This document shows, in pieces, positions 1-7,033 of a stretch of DNA of 47,608 bases. Source of the stretch: an uncultured Bacteroidales bacterium (GTDB taxonomy: Bacteria; Bacteroidota; Bacteroidia; Bacteroidales; FEN-979); contig CAIYUC010000171.1 of NCBI GenBank assembly GCA_903929315.1, forward strand, positions 1 through 47,608, given 5' to 3'. A program made the translations under genes and the position numbers. How positions within the stretch are numbered: position 1 is the stretch's first letter; the number at the start of each line of letters is the position of its first letter. The notes beneath the pieces were generated by a model. It was given only the letters and a program-made list of their open reading frames with translations, searched no databases and was not told where the DNA came from.

Positions 1-123
1 CAACCTACAAATCAACGTACAGCTAATTTTAATGAGAATATTTTCCAAGGCACTAATTGTATCGACGATAACTATTTTTTACAGCTTATAATAAACCCCT
101 TTTCGGAGGGGACTCAATCATAA
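1..123 (+). CDS. possible 3' end of a gene cut by the left edge
   Basis: Frame 1 is open from the first base to a TAA at 121-123, giving about 40 residues with no recognisable motif. The other two plus frames close earlier. A 40-codon open stretch in AT-rich DNA can occur by chance, so this is only a possible C-terminal tail of an upstream gene. A short GC stem (CCCC / GGGG, about 97-112) lies inside it, just before the next start. Confidence 0.2.
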   Translation, partial: QPTNQRTANFNENIFQGTNCIDDNYFLQLIINPFSEGTQS

Positions 124-125
124 AT

Positions 126-461
126 ATGAAATGGGTTCTATTGATTTTTTTATTTTTAACAAGTACGTTAATATTTGCACAAGTCAACCCAGATTCAAAA
201 TATCAAAGGGGATATATAAAAAAAAGTGGAACCTATGTTCAAGGACATTACAAGACACAGACAAACAAAACTAATCACGACAATTATTCCACAAAGCCAA
301 ATACAAATACTTATACCGGGTCAAAGGGATATAAGGCCAGGGATTATAGCCTGGATGCCTATAATTATGGAAAAAATCAGCGTATTCAGACTGGATCGAA
401 GGGAGGGCAGTATTATTACAATAGCAAAGGAAATAAAGTCTATGTTCCTAAAAGTAAATAG
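126..461 (+). CDS. small secreted protein with PBCV-type basic adaptor motif
   Basis: 111 residues. The N-terminus is a clear Sec signal peptide (hydrophobic residues 4-17, ending in FAQ). The mature part is basic and rich in Tyr, Asn, Gly and Lys. Residues about 35-65 (YVQGHYKT, then DNYSTKPNTNTYTGSKGY) match a short pattern common in small exported bacterial proteins. The C-terminus (GSKGGQYYYNSKGNKVYV) resembles the PBCV-specific basic adaptor domain, a short Gly/Tyr-rich module of unknown role. No enzymatic residues are visible. The start ATG at 126 follows the preceding stop by two bases and gives a proper signal peptide. Function is unknown; a periplasmic or surface role is inferred from the export signal only. 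Confidence 0.75.
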   Translation: MKWVLLIFLFLTSTLIFAQVNPDSKYQRGYIKKSGTYVQGHYKTQTNKTNHDNYSTKPNTNTYTGSKGYKARDYSLDAYNYGKNQRIQTGSKGGQYYYNSKGNKVYVPKSK

Positions 462-495
462 AAAACAGAATGATTATAACAAAACCTTCCATAAT

Positions 496-1056
496 ATGAA
501 GAAATATCTAATATCATTAATTTTAATCCTATTCATGCAATCCTTTGTAACTGCACAAACACTTACTGTCAATGACCTTTACATTCTTCATTCAATAAAA
601 GATTTAAAACAGATTGATTATTACCTCACTCCCAAGGGATTTAAAAGTGTAGGACTCCTTGAAAAAAACACAGCAGAAGGATGGGATATATACCAGTTTA
701 GCGGAAATCAAGAAAAACTTGAGGTCGGAATTGGTTCCCAATTTAACGGGAATGGTGAATTAAGTGATGCAATTCTTATTCAATATTACATAAAAAATGA
801 AATGGATTTCAAAACTTTTCTGAATTTATTGGAAAAAGAAGGATTTAAACAATATATTGAAGGCGTACTTTATTCCAAGGATAAGGCAATCATAGAAAAC
901 AAGGAAGCCATACTTAATATGGAAGATAACGCCTTCAAAAAGTCTCAGAAACATAAAAATGGTTTTGTTTATTCCTATTACGTTAAGGAAGAAGAAATCA
1001 AAATGGTTTGTGTAACAAAAGCAAATGATTATTTTGAAATCAGTATTTTGTATTAA
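496..1056 (+). CDS. secreted hypothetical protein
   Basis: 186 residues, starting at the ATG at 496 because it begins a good signal peptide (MKKYL, hydrophobic stretch, cleavage after TAQ). The same frame is open further upstream to 226, but that part overlaps the preceding gene and has no signal peptide, so it is treated as out-of-frame shadow. The mature protein is acidic to neutral with mixed alpha/beta character and no motif I recognise. It lies 34 bases after the small secreted protein and directly before a lipoprotein gene, all AT-rich and on the same strand, so co-transcription is plausible. Confidence 0.7.
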   Translation: MKKYLISLILILFMQSFVTAQTLTVNDLYILHSIKDLKQIDYYLTPKGFKSVGLLEKNTAEGWDIYQFSGNQEKLEVGIGSQFNGNGELSDAILIQYYIKNEMDFKTFLNLLEKEGFKQYIEGVLYSKDKAIIENKEAILNMEDNAFKKSQKHKNGFVYSYYVKEEEIKMVCVTKANDYFEISILY

Positions 1057-1109
1057 TTAGGAATAATCAAAAAAAAGGAAAGAGGGTTAACAATTTAGTT
1101 AAAATTCTT

Positions 1110-1385
1110 TTGATAAGTTTAGTAATATTAGCAAGTGGCTGTTATTCGACAAGATTTACCAGTCAGAATATAATGAAACTAAAAGTAGGCATGAGTGATA
1201 AAGAAGTTATAGAAATTTTTGGATACCCCCAAAGAACTGAGGCAGGTACATGTGGTCAGGGACTTGGAAATCCATGGACTTGTATAACATGGTATTATGG
1301 AGAATATAGGCCATGGCTTCGTTTTCAGCAATTTTCTGATGGATCGCTGACTTTAAATAGTTGGGAACTCAAATCAGGATGGTAA
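1110..1385 (+). CDS. small lipoprotein with SmpA/OmlA (BamE-like) motif
   Basis: About 91 residues from a TTG at 1110. A lipobox is visible at the front (VILASGC), and the segment LKVGMSDKEVIEIFGYPQ is typical of the SmpA/OmlA fold found in BamE and many small lipoproteins. The start is doubtful: the TTG leaves almost no positively charged n-region, while the frame continues upstream through several Lys and Arg codons without any ATG, GTG or TTG back to an ATT at 1056 that overlaps the previous stop. A non-standard start, or an upstream indel, is therefore possible. Likely an outer-membrane or periplasmic lipoprotein; partner unknown. Confidence 0.65.
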   Translation: MISLVILASGCYSTRFTSQNIMKLKVGMSDKEVIEIFGYPQRTEAGTCGQGLGNPWTCITWYYGEYRPWLRFQQFSDGSLTLNSWELKSGW

Positions 1386-1462
1386 GTAAGGATTCTTGTC
1401 TGTTAAAGAAATAGAGAAATAAAAAAATCATGTCTATTTACAAGCAGCCCAACCTCAATACA

Positions 1463-2233
1463 ATGAAAAAAATCACTTTAGTTATTATTGTTTGTTTTTT
1501 GATCACCGGTTGTTCAAAAACCTTCATCCAAGTCTTTGAAACATCAACTACCAACACTAAAACTCAGGATAATTGTTTTTTTTATGAAAATGACACTGTT
1601 AAAATTACTTATACTTTCTGGGCAAAGAGTGGAGTAATGGCATTTTCCGTTTTTAATAAAACGGAAAAACCTCTTTATCTTGATTGGAGAAATTCTTCCT
1701 TTATATACAATGGAAATAAAATGAATTATTGGATTGATGAAGCGCATACGGATTTAGTAGGGTTTTATGGTAGAAATTATTATAAAGAAGTAGAGCAACA
1801 CACTTCATCCTCAACAGTCAAACCGGAAAGAGTAACTTTCATTCCTCCAAAATCCAGTTTCAAAAAGTCTTCATTTTACTTACTACAATCAGACTTTTAC
1901 CAAGTTTTCATTAGAGATGGAACTAAGGTTAGTCCTCGAAATGATAACCCCAACAGACAAACCACTGTGTATAGTGAAGATTTTTCTTATGATAAATCAC
2001 CAATAAAATTTAGAAATTATTTAGCATTTTCATTCTCTGAAAACTCTCAACAATTTTTTTTTGTTGATAATGAGTTTTATTTGTCTTCTATTAAAGAAAT
2101 GGATTACCGTCATTTTTTAGGTATGAAATTAGGATTTGATCAGGGAGCAAGAATTTATGAATATGAATATCCATTCAGAAAACAAAATTCCTTTTATTCA
2201 GGGACTTATTGGATTCCTACACAACAAAACTAA
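1463..2233 (+). CDS. hypothetical lipoprotein
   Basis: 256 residues from the ATG at 1463. This start gives MKKIT followed by a hydrophobic core and the lipobox LITGC, a standard SPII signal. An ATG at 1430 adds 11 residues in front of the signal and is less likely. The mature part is rich in aromatic residues, Asn and Ser and looks beta-rich; I recognise no family. It follows the SmpA-like lipoprotein on the same strand after 77 bases and shares its AT-rich composition. Probably membrane-anchored by lipid; function unknown. Confidence 0.7.
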   Translation: MKKITLVIIVCFLITGCSKTFIQVFETSTTNTKTQDNCFFYENDTVKITYTFWAKSGVMAFSVFNKTEKPLYLDWRNSSFIYNGNKMNYWIDEAHTDLVGFYGRNYYKEVEQHTSSSTVKPERVTFIPPKSSFKKSSFYLLQSDFYQVFIRDGTKVSPRNDNPNRQTTVYSEDFSYDKSPIKFRNYLAFSFSENSQQFFFVDNEFYLSSIKEMDYRHFLGMKLGFDQGARIYEYEYPFRKQNSFYSGTYWIPTQQN

Positions 2234-2310
2234 AGTTCTATTGCGATTTTCTCTAACAAACCTAATTAAATACCTGATTTACCGATTATAGTATAATTTA
2301 TACATAGACA

Positions 2311-2412
2311 ATGAAAATAATAATTCAAACGACCCATAGGAAAGATTTTCTTGCTTTTGGTCAGAATGTTCTGTATCATTGCATGGTTAACAAAGAATTA
2401 ACCTTAAAATAA
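2311..2412 (+). CDS. possible 33-residue ORF
   Basis: ATG at 2311 to TAA at 2410, encoding a short peptide beginning MKIIIQTTHRKDFLAF, with no signal peptide or domain. It stops 7 bases before the next start codon, and an AT-rich TATA-like stretch lies in front. It could be a short leader ORF for the following gene or chance. Low confidence. Confidence 0.2.
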   Translation: MKIIIQTTHRKDFLAFGQNVLYHCMVNKELTLK

Positions 2413-2419
2413 AAAAATC

Positions 2420-2659
2420 ATGCCAAGACCAGACTATAATTTTCGTTCCTATTTTGATGATTTCAGAAAAGATACAGGATTTCCTGACATTGCAGAAAGA
2501 CCTGAATTATACATTCAGTATATCATTGCAAGAGACCTTGATAAAATCCTAAAACGATGTGAAAACCTGGATTCAATTGATTCAAGTAATTCTGCAATAG
2601 AAGATCGGTTAAATGAGGTTCTGAAAACAGTCAATGACATTAAAGGCCGGATGAAATAG
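2420..2659 (+). CDS. small cytoplasmic hypothetical protein
   Basis: 79 residues with no signal peptide. Composition is charged, and the C-terminal half (about 40-79, LDKILKRCENLD then EDRLNEVLKTVNDIKGRMK) has a heptad-like pattern suggestive of a short coiled coil, which would fit oligomerisation. No family recognised. It is convergent with the next gene and overlaps it by about 20 bases at the 3' ends. Confidence 0.55.
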   Translation: MPRPDYNFRSYFDDFRKDTGFPDIAERPELYIQYIIARDLDKILKRCENLDSIDSSNSAIEDRLNEVLKTVNDIKGRMK

Positions 2660-2837
2660 TAATATTAGAGTTACTTATTACAAACTTATTGATTGCCCTT
2701 GTCATGTCTCTTATTTGCTCAACAGACTTGCCATTGAACAGTATTAAGGCTTTAATAAACAAGGCTACATCAGCTTGATTCCAGCCGTTATCTTCACAAA
2801 TTTCCTTTACTTTGTTTTTTATTGTATTATTTTCCAT
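2640..2837 (-). CDS. small helical hypothetical protein
   Basis: 65 residues, no signal peptide. The sequence (KEICEDNGWNQADVALFIKALILF) looks like a genuine helical, possibly DNA-binding-like or toxin-antitoxin-sized protein, but no defined helix-turn-helix motif can be assigned. It lies convergent to 2420-2659 (20-base overlap) and diverges from 2864 on the plus strand, 26 bases away. That tight divergent arrangement of two tiny genes could be a two-gene module, which is only an inference. Confidence 0.45.
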   Translation of the reverse strand: MENNTIKNKVKEICEDNGWNQADVALFIKALILFNGKSVEQIRDMTRAINKFVISNSNITISSGL

Positions 2838-2863
2838 AAAATTAACTTTTAAAATTTAAATGA

Positions 2864-3085
2864 ATGGCCATACATAAAGTTGTAACAATTTCATCAGCCG
2901 TTGATGGAGTAAAATATGATTCAAACGGTCAAGAAAGCAGTAAAAATAAACTGTACACTTTTATTGAATACCCTGAATTAGATGCCCTTTTTAAGGAAGG
3001 ATATTTAATAAAAGATACATATCCAATAATAAAACCTGGTGAGGGCTCTTACTATTACGCTATTACTTTTGTCCTAACTAAATAG
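2864..3085 (+). CDS. small hypothetical protein
   Basis: 73 residues with no signal peptide. Sequence is well mixed (SAVDGVKYDSNGQ, YPELDALFKEGYLIKDTYPI), looks like a compact alpha/beta fold, and ends YYYAITFVLTK. I do not recognise a family. It sits in the AT-rich cluster of short genes just before the tRNA gene. Confidence 0.5.
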   Translation: MAIHKVVTISSAVDGVKYDSNGQESSKNKLYTFIEYPELDALFKEGYLIKDTYPIIKPGEGSYYYAITFVLTK

Positions 3086-3336
3086 AATTTACCTTTTTCA
3101 CACACTTATAAACAGGGATAAACAAAAAATAATAAACTGTTTTCCTTTCTGTCTCCCGGTTTTCCCTTGGGTCAACTTTTATTTTAATCTTTTTAATCAT
3201 TTTCCTTGACTTTGATGTCTTGACAATAGTATCTTGCACCCGGAATTGGAGCCAACAATACCAGTGAATGAAAAAAAACATGTAAAAAATTTCAATCTAT
3301 CTATTCTTTGCTTACATTTGTAAAAGATTTAATAAG

Positions 3337-3409
3337 TAGCGGGCAGGGGCAGCGAACCCCTTTTTACTGATTAAAAGTCAGCCGTCCTGTCCAATTAGAC
3401 GAGCCCGCC
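3337..3409 (-). tRNA. tRNA-Lys (anticodon UUU) with a Glu-like body
   Basis: The minus strand folds into a 73-base cloverleaf without encoded CCA. The acceptor pairs GGCGGGC (3409-3403) with GCCCGCT and has a G1-U72 pair and discriminator A. The D-stem is GTCT/GGAC, the anticodon stem GCTGA/TCAGT with loop CTTTTAA (anticodon AAA on plus at 3373-3375, so UUU), and the T-stem AGGGG/CCCCT. The D-arm (TCGTCTA...AGGAC) and T-arm (AGGGGTTCG...CCCCT) resemble bacterial tRNA-Glu much more than tRNA-Lys. The T-loop reads TTCGCTG, so the nearly universal A58 is C. It may be a functional Lys tRNA, an anticodon-shifted Glu tRNA, or a decaying copy. Confidence 0.8.
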
Positions 3410-3421
3410 ATTTGAATTGAA

Positions 3422-3453
3422 GGGGAACAGTATTTAAACTGTTTCCCTTTTTT
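3422..3453 (+). terminator. intrinsic terminator-like hairpin
   Basis: GGGGAACAG (3422-3430) pairs with CTGTTTCCC (3439-3447) with one G-T wobble and an 8-base loop, followed by six T. It reads as a terminator on the plus strand, although the nearest plus gene ends at 3085. On the minus strand it lies 12 bases upstream of the tRNA. Confidence 0.55.
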
Positions 3454-3454
3454 A

Positions 3455-3874
3455 TTACATTCATTATAATATTTCATTATGCAAATATAATATAATTAGA
3501 TATTTAAAGACTGTTATTTGAACAATTTATTTAAGTATTTTGCAAATTTATTTTATATTCATAACCTTCCAAAATTTTCTAAAAAAATCTTTACATTTTA
3601 GGAACCTTATATTATCTGTGGGGTTGCTGCTAATAGTCATAATTTAGAACTGGATCATTATAAAAATTCATCTTGAAAAAAACCTGGTTCAAGCACTATT
3701 AAGATCAATACATTCATTTCACTTAAAGTTACGACATGATCCAGCTCATTGTCAATAGCCTATAAAATCAGATATTTGTATAAACTTTAAAGAGAAGTAA
3801 TATGTAACATTAGTACTGCTGTAAGAAACACAAACCGGATCATTTCTGCCTGGTCAAAGGAGACAGGAATAGGA
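3455..3874. other. AT-rich non-coding stretch
   Basis: No convincing gene. Only weak features are visible: a 9-base inverted repeat CTGGATCAT / ATGATCCAG (3650-3658 and 3736-3744). Confidence 0.4.
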
Positions 3875-3961
3875 ATGATTTATAAATGTGCTAAGTGTAA
3901 AAAAAAGTATCAAGGGAAACAGACGGTTTGCCCTCATTGCAGGGATCCGAAAACCTATTGA
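3875..3961 (+). CDS. 28-residue zinc-ribbon microprotein (putative)
   Basis: ATG at 3875 to TGA at 3959. The peptide carries two CxxC knuckles (CAKC at residues 5-8 and CPHC at 19-22) separated by 10 residues, the spacing of a rubredoxin/zinc-ribbon fold, plus basic residues between. A purine-rich AGGA lies just before the ATG. It is far shorter than normal zinc-ribbon proteins, so it may be a genuine microprotein, or the surviving tip of a larger decayed gene. No neighbour on the same strand helps to assign a role. Confidence 0.4.
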   Translation: MIYKCAKCKKKYQGKQTVCPHCRDPKTY

Positions 3962-4081
3962 AACATTCTATTAGGGATTCCATTAATTCAGAAAATTCTT
4001 TTTTAGGGGTTCAGAAAATTCAGAAAATTCCTTATTAGTCGGTTAGATAAGTCCGGAAATTCATTCCATTTCACGTGCATT

Positions 4082-4117
4082 GTGATGTAAAGCAAGGCTT
4101 TATGCACATTACATCAC
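4082..4117. repeat. inverted repeat / hairpin
   Basis: GTGATGTAA (4082-4090) is perfectly repeated in inverse as TTACATCAC (4109-4117). Between them AAAGC/GCTTT forms an inner stem, and GTGCAT/ATGCAC forms an alternative overlapping pair. It lies about 120 bases downstream of the 3' end of the minus-strand barrel gene. No T-tract, so a terminator is unlikely. Confidence 0.4.
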
Positions 4118-4239
4118 TTTCTGGGGTGTCTTTTAACTTTGAGAAAAGAATCAAAGGAAGCAAATCTTAAACTTTTATTTCCGGAAATTATCAAGGAAGG
4201 AGTGAAGGACCAGGGATATTTCCAGGTTATGATCTTTTA

Positions 4240-5724
4240 TTAAAAACTACTGGTATAAGAAATTCCTGCAGTCAGGCTATTGGTGGTAGTTTTATAGGCA
4301 ACATTATCTGTGATATTGTATCTTCTATCAACCGGCGTTACCATGTAATTGACAAAAAAGCTAAAAGAACAATTGTGGCCAAGTTTGTAACCTGCTTTAC
4401 ATGAAAACGTAATATTTCCTTTTGAATCGCCCGGGTGATTATTGTTATAAACATAACCTATTGTGCCAATTAAATTCATTTTTTTATCTTTTAACAAATC
4501 TCCTTCAACACCCAATATAGCGCCAAGAGATGAAGCAGAACTGCCAGATTGAACGAAATGGTTGTATGAAGACATCAGGGAAAGATTGATTGACTTTTCT
4601 GTTATAAGCCAGTTATAAGTTAATGATGCAGAAAGATTTTTATTTTGATTGGCCGGCCTGGTAAGAGGATTTTTATCATAGAGGCGATAAATATTCAAGT
4701 TACCACTGATGGTTTTATTATCTTTTCTGGCTTGTACATTTAATTCACCAGCCAATTCTATATTTTTATCATTGCTCTGCTCTGTAATGTTGGTATTAAC
4801 GTTTATTTTCCCTTTTGCAAGCGAGAATCCATTGATCAATGAAATTATTTGACCATCGTTAAATGTATAAGGATCTCCCCACAATTTAAAATCAGGTTGA
4901 ACTTTCCGATAACTGATCACGGCCATGAAATTTTTCAGATCGATCGAAAATGCTGACTCCAATGCCCATGCGGGAACTTTATTTGATAATTTAGGGTCCG
5001 TTTTTTCAACTGTCTGTTCTTTGGTTGATCCACTAACAGCAAAATTACCTGTAAATGAAGTGACTTTTAGGATTTTAACTTTAAAATCTGTACCAATCAT
5101 AACATTTTCCAGCGGTTTTTGGGTATTATTAATGGTAGAAGAAGAACGATTATCCTGTGCATGAAAATAAGTTATATCAAAGTAATTATCAGAAGTTCCA
5201 ATGCCTAACTTTACCCCATAACCGATACCTGAATATTTTGGCGTTTTATATTGGCCTGTTGCAGTAACTTCATTTCCTGTCATGGTTAATCGTCCGTAAA
5301 AAGCAGAAAAACGAAGCTTGTTTGGGGTTAATTCAATTCCAATACCATTAAAACTATGGCCACCAGAATTTAATGGAGATAATTGAATGTTACTGTACCC
5401 AAAATGAAATTTTGCCCATTTATAGGTTGGACTTATACCAAATTGAGTAAATGGATGAGAATAACTTTGTGACGATTGATCAATTACAAATGAAAATGGT
5501 AACTCTACACTGTAAATCCGCATTGTATAATTACCATAAAGGTTCCATTCAATGGGAGGTGGGGTAGCTATGGATTCATTTGATGTATTGAAAGTGAAAG
5601 ATGCTCCAGTGTTCCCATGAAGAATCAGCGGATCTGTTTTTGCTAAAGTACTCAGGTCTTGAGAGAATCCTAAGTTAGGTGAGAGTAAAAGAATACCTGC
5701 AAAAAGAATAGATGCTGTTTTCAT
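4240..5724 (-). CDS. putative outer-membrane beta-barrel protein
   Basis: 494 residues from the ATG at 5724, which gives a clean signal peptide (MKTASILFAGILLL, cleavage near FSQ). Longer starts at 5745 and 5766 exist, but a promoter-like pair lies at 5772-5803, so the 5766 ATG would sit at or before the transcript start. The mature chain is made of alternating hydrophobic/polar strands of about 10 residues with many aromatic residues, and it ends in a C-terminal Phe (ISYTSSF), as outer-membrane barrels do. Substrate or partner is not evident; no TonB-dependent plug is present. Isolated gene, with no operon partner on the minus strand. Confidence 0.65.
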   Translation of the reverse strand: MKTASILFAGILLLSPNLGFSQDLSTLAKTDPLILHGNTGASFTFNTSNESIATPPPIEWNLYGNYTMRIYSVELPFSFVIDQSSQSYSHPFTQFGISPTYKWAKFHFGYSNIQLSPLNSGGHSFNGIGIELTPNKLRFSAFYGRLTMTGNEVTATGQYKTPKYSGIGYGVKLGIGTSDNYFDITYFHAQDNRSSSTINNTQKPLENVMIGTDFKVKILKVTSFTGNFAVSGSTKEQTVEKTDPKLSNKVPAWALESAFSIDLKNFMAVISYRKVQPDFKLWGDPYTFNDGQIISLINGFSLAKGKINVNTNITEQSNDKNIELAGELNVQARKDNKTISGNLNIYRLYDKNPLTRPANQNKNLSASLTYNWLITEKSINLSLMSSYNHFVQSGSSASSLGAILGVEGDLLKDKKMNLIGTIGYVYNNNHPGDSKGNITFSCKAGYKLGHNCSFSFFVNYMVTPVDRRYNITDNVAYKTTTNSLTAGISYTSSF

Positions 5725-5771
5725 TATGTTTTTCTTTGTGGACATTAAAATCAAGGTGATTTTCATGGTTG

Positions 5772-5803
5772 TAAAAGTACAGTATGGGGCAGGGGTGGAT
5801 CAA
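5772..5803 (-). promoter_or_regulatory. putative Bacteroidota promoter for the beta-barrel gene
   Basis: On the minus strand TTG (plus 5801-5803) is followed after 21 bases by TACTTTTA (plus 5772-5779), one mismatch from the -7 consensus TAnnTTTG. Position supports a start codon at 5745 or 5724 rather than 5766. Confidence 0.4.
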
Positions 5804-5921
5804 GCGCTGAAATGCTCAATCTTTTCGCGGGATTCCACGATTTTTTCATGAGTATTTTTACGCAATTCAGGGGGGTAAATCGTAAGCGAAAAGTTTACGG
5901 GTAGTGGTATAATTTTAATGA

Positions 5922-6137
5922 GAGATCAAATGCTTCACGAAACGGAATTTTTCATCAGAAGAGAAGATCCGCATTCTTATGGATGACCTTTGGAGTGTAG
6001 ACAGCATTGCGGCCATTTGCAGAATGAATAATATTCATCCCAACTCTTACTTTAAATGGAGTAAAGATTTTATAAAAGCCGGAAAATGCAGGTTAAGCGG
6101 GGATGTCATCCGGGAAGAGAAACTTACAAGAAATTAA
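5922..6137 (+). pseudogene. IS3-family OrfA transposase remnant
   Basis: Frame 5922-6137 encodes a helix-turn-helix segment (RNFSSEEKIRILMDDL, SIAAICRMNNIHPNSYFKW, SKDFIKAGKCRLSGD) that matches the N-terminal region of IS3-type OrfA proteins (usually ...SIAELCRxEGI...YYxWSKEFLEAGKxRLxGD). No start codon lies in frame: the ATG at 5918 is shifted by one base, and a TAA at 6135 cuts the protein before the leucine zipper. No OrfB (DDE) and no terminal inverted repeats are visible, so this is a dead fragment. Confidence 0.7.
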
Positions 6138-6152
6138 ATACCAGAAAAAAAA

Positions 6153-6251
6153 ATGAAGGAATATAAAAAAGAATTGAAAAAGAGAATGATTAAACTTCAA
6201 AAGGAGATACTTACAAAAAAAAATGAATTAAGGCAGGGAATTGGATATTGA
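6153..6251 (+). CDS. possible 32-residue coiled-coil ORF, likely IS remnant
   Basis: ATG at 6153 to TGA at 6249. The product is almost entirely Lys/Glu/Leu with a heptad-like pattern (KRMIKLQKEILTKKNEL). In an intact IS3 OrfA a coiled coil follows the helix-turn-helix, so this may be the decayed continuation of the remnant at 5922-6137. Not confidently a gene. Confidence 0.25.
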   Translation: MKEYKKELKKRMIKLQKEILTKKNELRQGIGY

Positions 6252-6334
6252 CCAGGAAAGATCATTCACTGGGAATAACAGGAACCATATTGGATAATCC
6301 TGGTACAATAAAAAAATTTACGTTAATAGTAAAA

Positions 6335-6365
6335 AAAAAGTCCAGGTATTTACCCTGGACTTTTT
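6335..6365. terminator. bidirectional intrinsic terminator
   Basis: AAAAAGTCCAGG (6335-6346) and CCTGGACTTTTT (6354-6365) form a perfect 12-bp stem with a 7-base loop; A and T tracts make it usable in both directions. It lies 27 bases beyond the stop of the minus-strand gene at 6392 and after the plus-strand IS remnant. Confidence 0.75.
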
Positions 6366-6391
6366 ACATTTCCGATAATCTTCACTTCGGA

Positions 6392-6754
6392 TTATTTTTT
6401 TGGTGTAGTTTCTTTACTAGTCTTTACTGGTGGTAAAGGAACTGGCTTTGGAGGGGTAGGGGTAACGGCTTCGGGTTTCTTTGGCTCAGCCGTAGTAAAG
6501 TTCTTTACATTTTTACAGTTCTTATCAAATTCCAGGGTGCGTTTTTCTTTCCCCTTTGTTACTGTTACAATGTAAGTTATCTCACCCTTATTGTCCACTT
6601 TGAAGGCCTTATCAATATTGAAGCCCTTCATTTTCTGAATCAGATACTCCGTCACACATTTCGGGAGATTAATAGGTTTAATTTCGGTTTTGGTTTGTCC
6701 CAAAACGACTGTTGCAAATAATGCAACCATAAATGTTACCAATACTTTTTTCAT
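6392..6754 (-). CDS. secreted PepSY-like protein with Pro/Lys-rich tail
   Basis: 120 residues. Signal peptide MKKVLVTFMVALFATVVLGQ. Residues about 30-83 (LPKCVTEYLIQKMKGFNIDK, then GEITYIVTVTKGKEKRTLEFD) have the helix plus beta-hairpin pattern of the BLIP/PepSY-like proteins that are abundant in Bacteroidota. The last 35 residues are a low-complexity Pro/Thr/Lys tail, likely disordered or a wall/surface linker. The terminator at 6335-6365 follows directly, so it is probably a single-gene transcript. Exact role unknown; PepSY-like domains are usually regulatory or binding modules. Confidence 0.7.
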   Translation of the reverse strand: MKKVLVTFMVALFATVVLGQTKTEIKPINLPKCVTEYLIQKMKGFNIDKAFKVDNKGEITYIVTVTKGKEKRTLEFDKNCKNVKNFTTAEPKKPEAVTPTPPKPVPLPPVKTSKETTPKK

Positions 6755-7008
6755 AATGTTTATATTTATATGGTTAGTGATGCAAATGTGCGAGGGAATT
6801 CTGTAGAAATATTGAAGTCCGATAGATTATAAAAGGCAAACAGAATCCGTTCAAGGGGATATGTTAAAGAAGCCGCTCGGCCGGGAAGGTATGTATTATG
6901 GATTGTCACTTTGTAACTTTGTAACTTTTTGACCCTGTAATAAAAATCTATCCAGCCCTTCAAAATAAGATTTACCGATTCTAACAACCTTATATGAAAT
7001 AAGTTTTG

Positions 7009-7016
7009 TACTTTTG
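7009..7016 (+). promoter_or_regulatory. putative -7 promoter element
   Basis: TACTTTTG is a perfect match to the Bacteroidota -7 consensus TAnnTTTG, 18 bases before the CTG proposed as the start of the monooxygenase gene. No clear TTG at -33 was found. Confidence 0.4.
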
Positions 7017-7033
7017 TAAATTATTTTTATTAT

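Noticed and set aside
226-495. Open frame extending the secreted protein at 496 upstream by 90 codons
   Set aside because: It overlaps 126-461 in another frame, and the signal peptide begins only at 496.
3078-3281. Minus-strand frame of 67 codons
   Set aside because: Composition (aromatic lead, then Lys/Arg-rich stretch) is not protein-like, and it overlaps the end of 2864-3085; no start signal or domain.
6766-6987. Minus-strand frame of 73 codons
   Set aside because: It covers the promoter region between divergent genes and a tandem-repeat motif; no domain.
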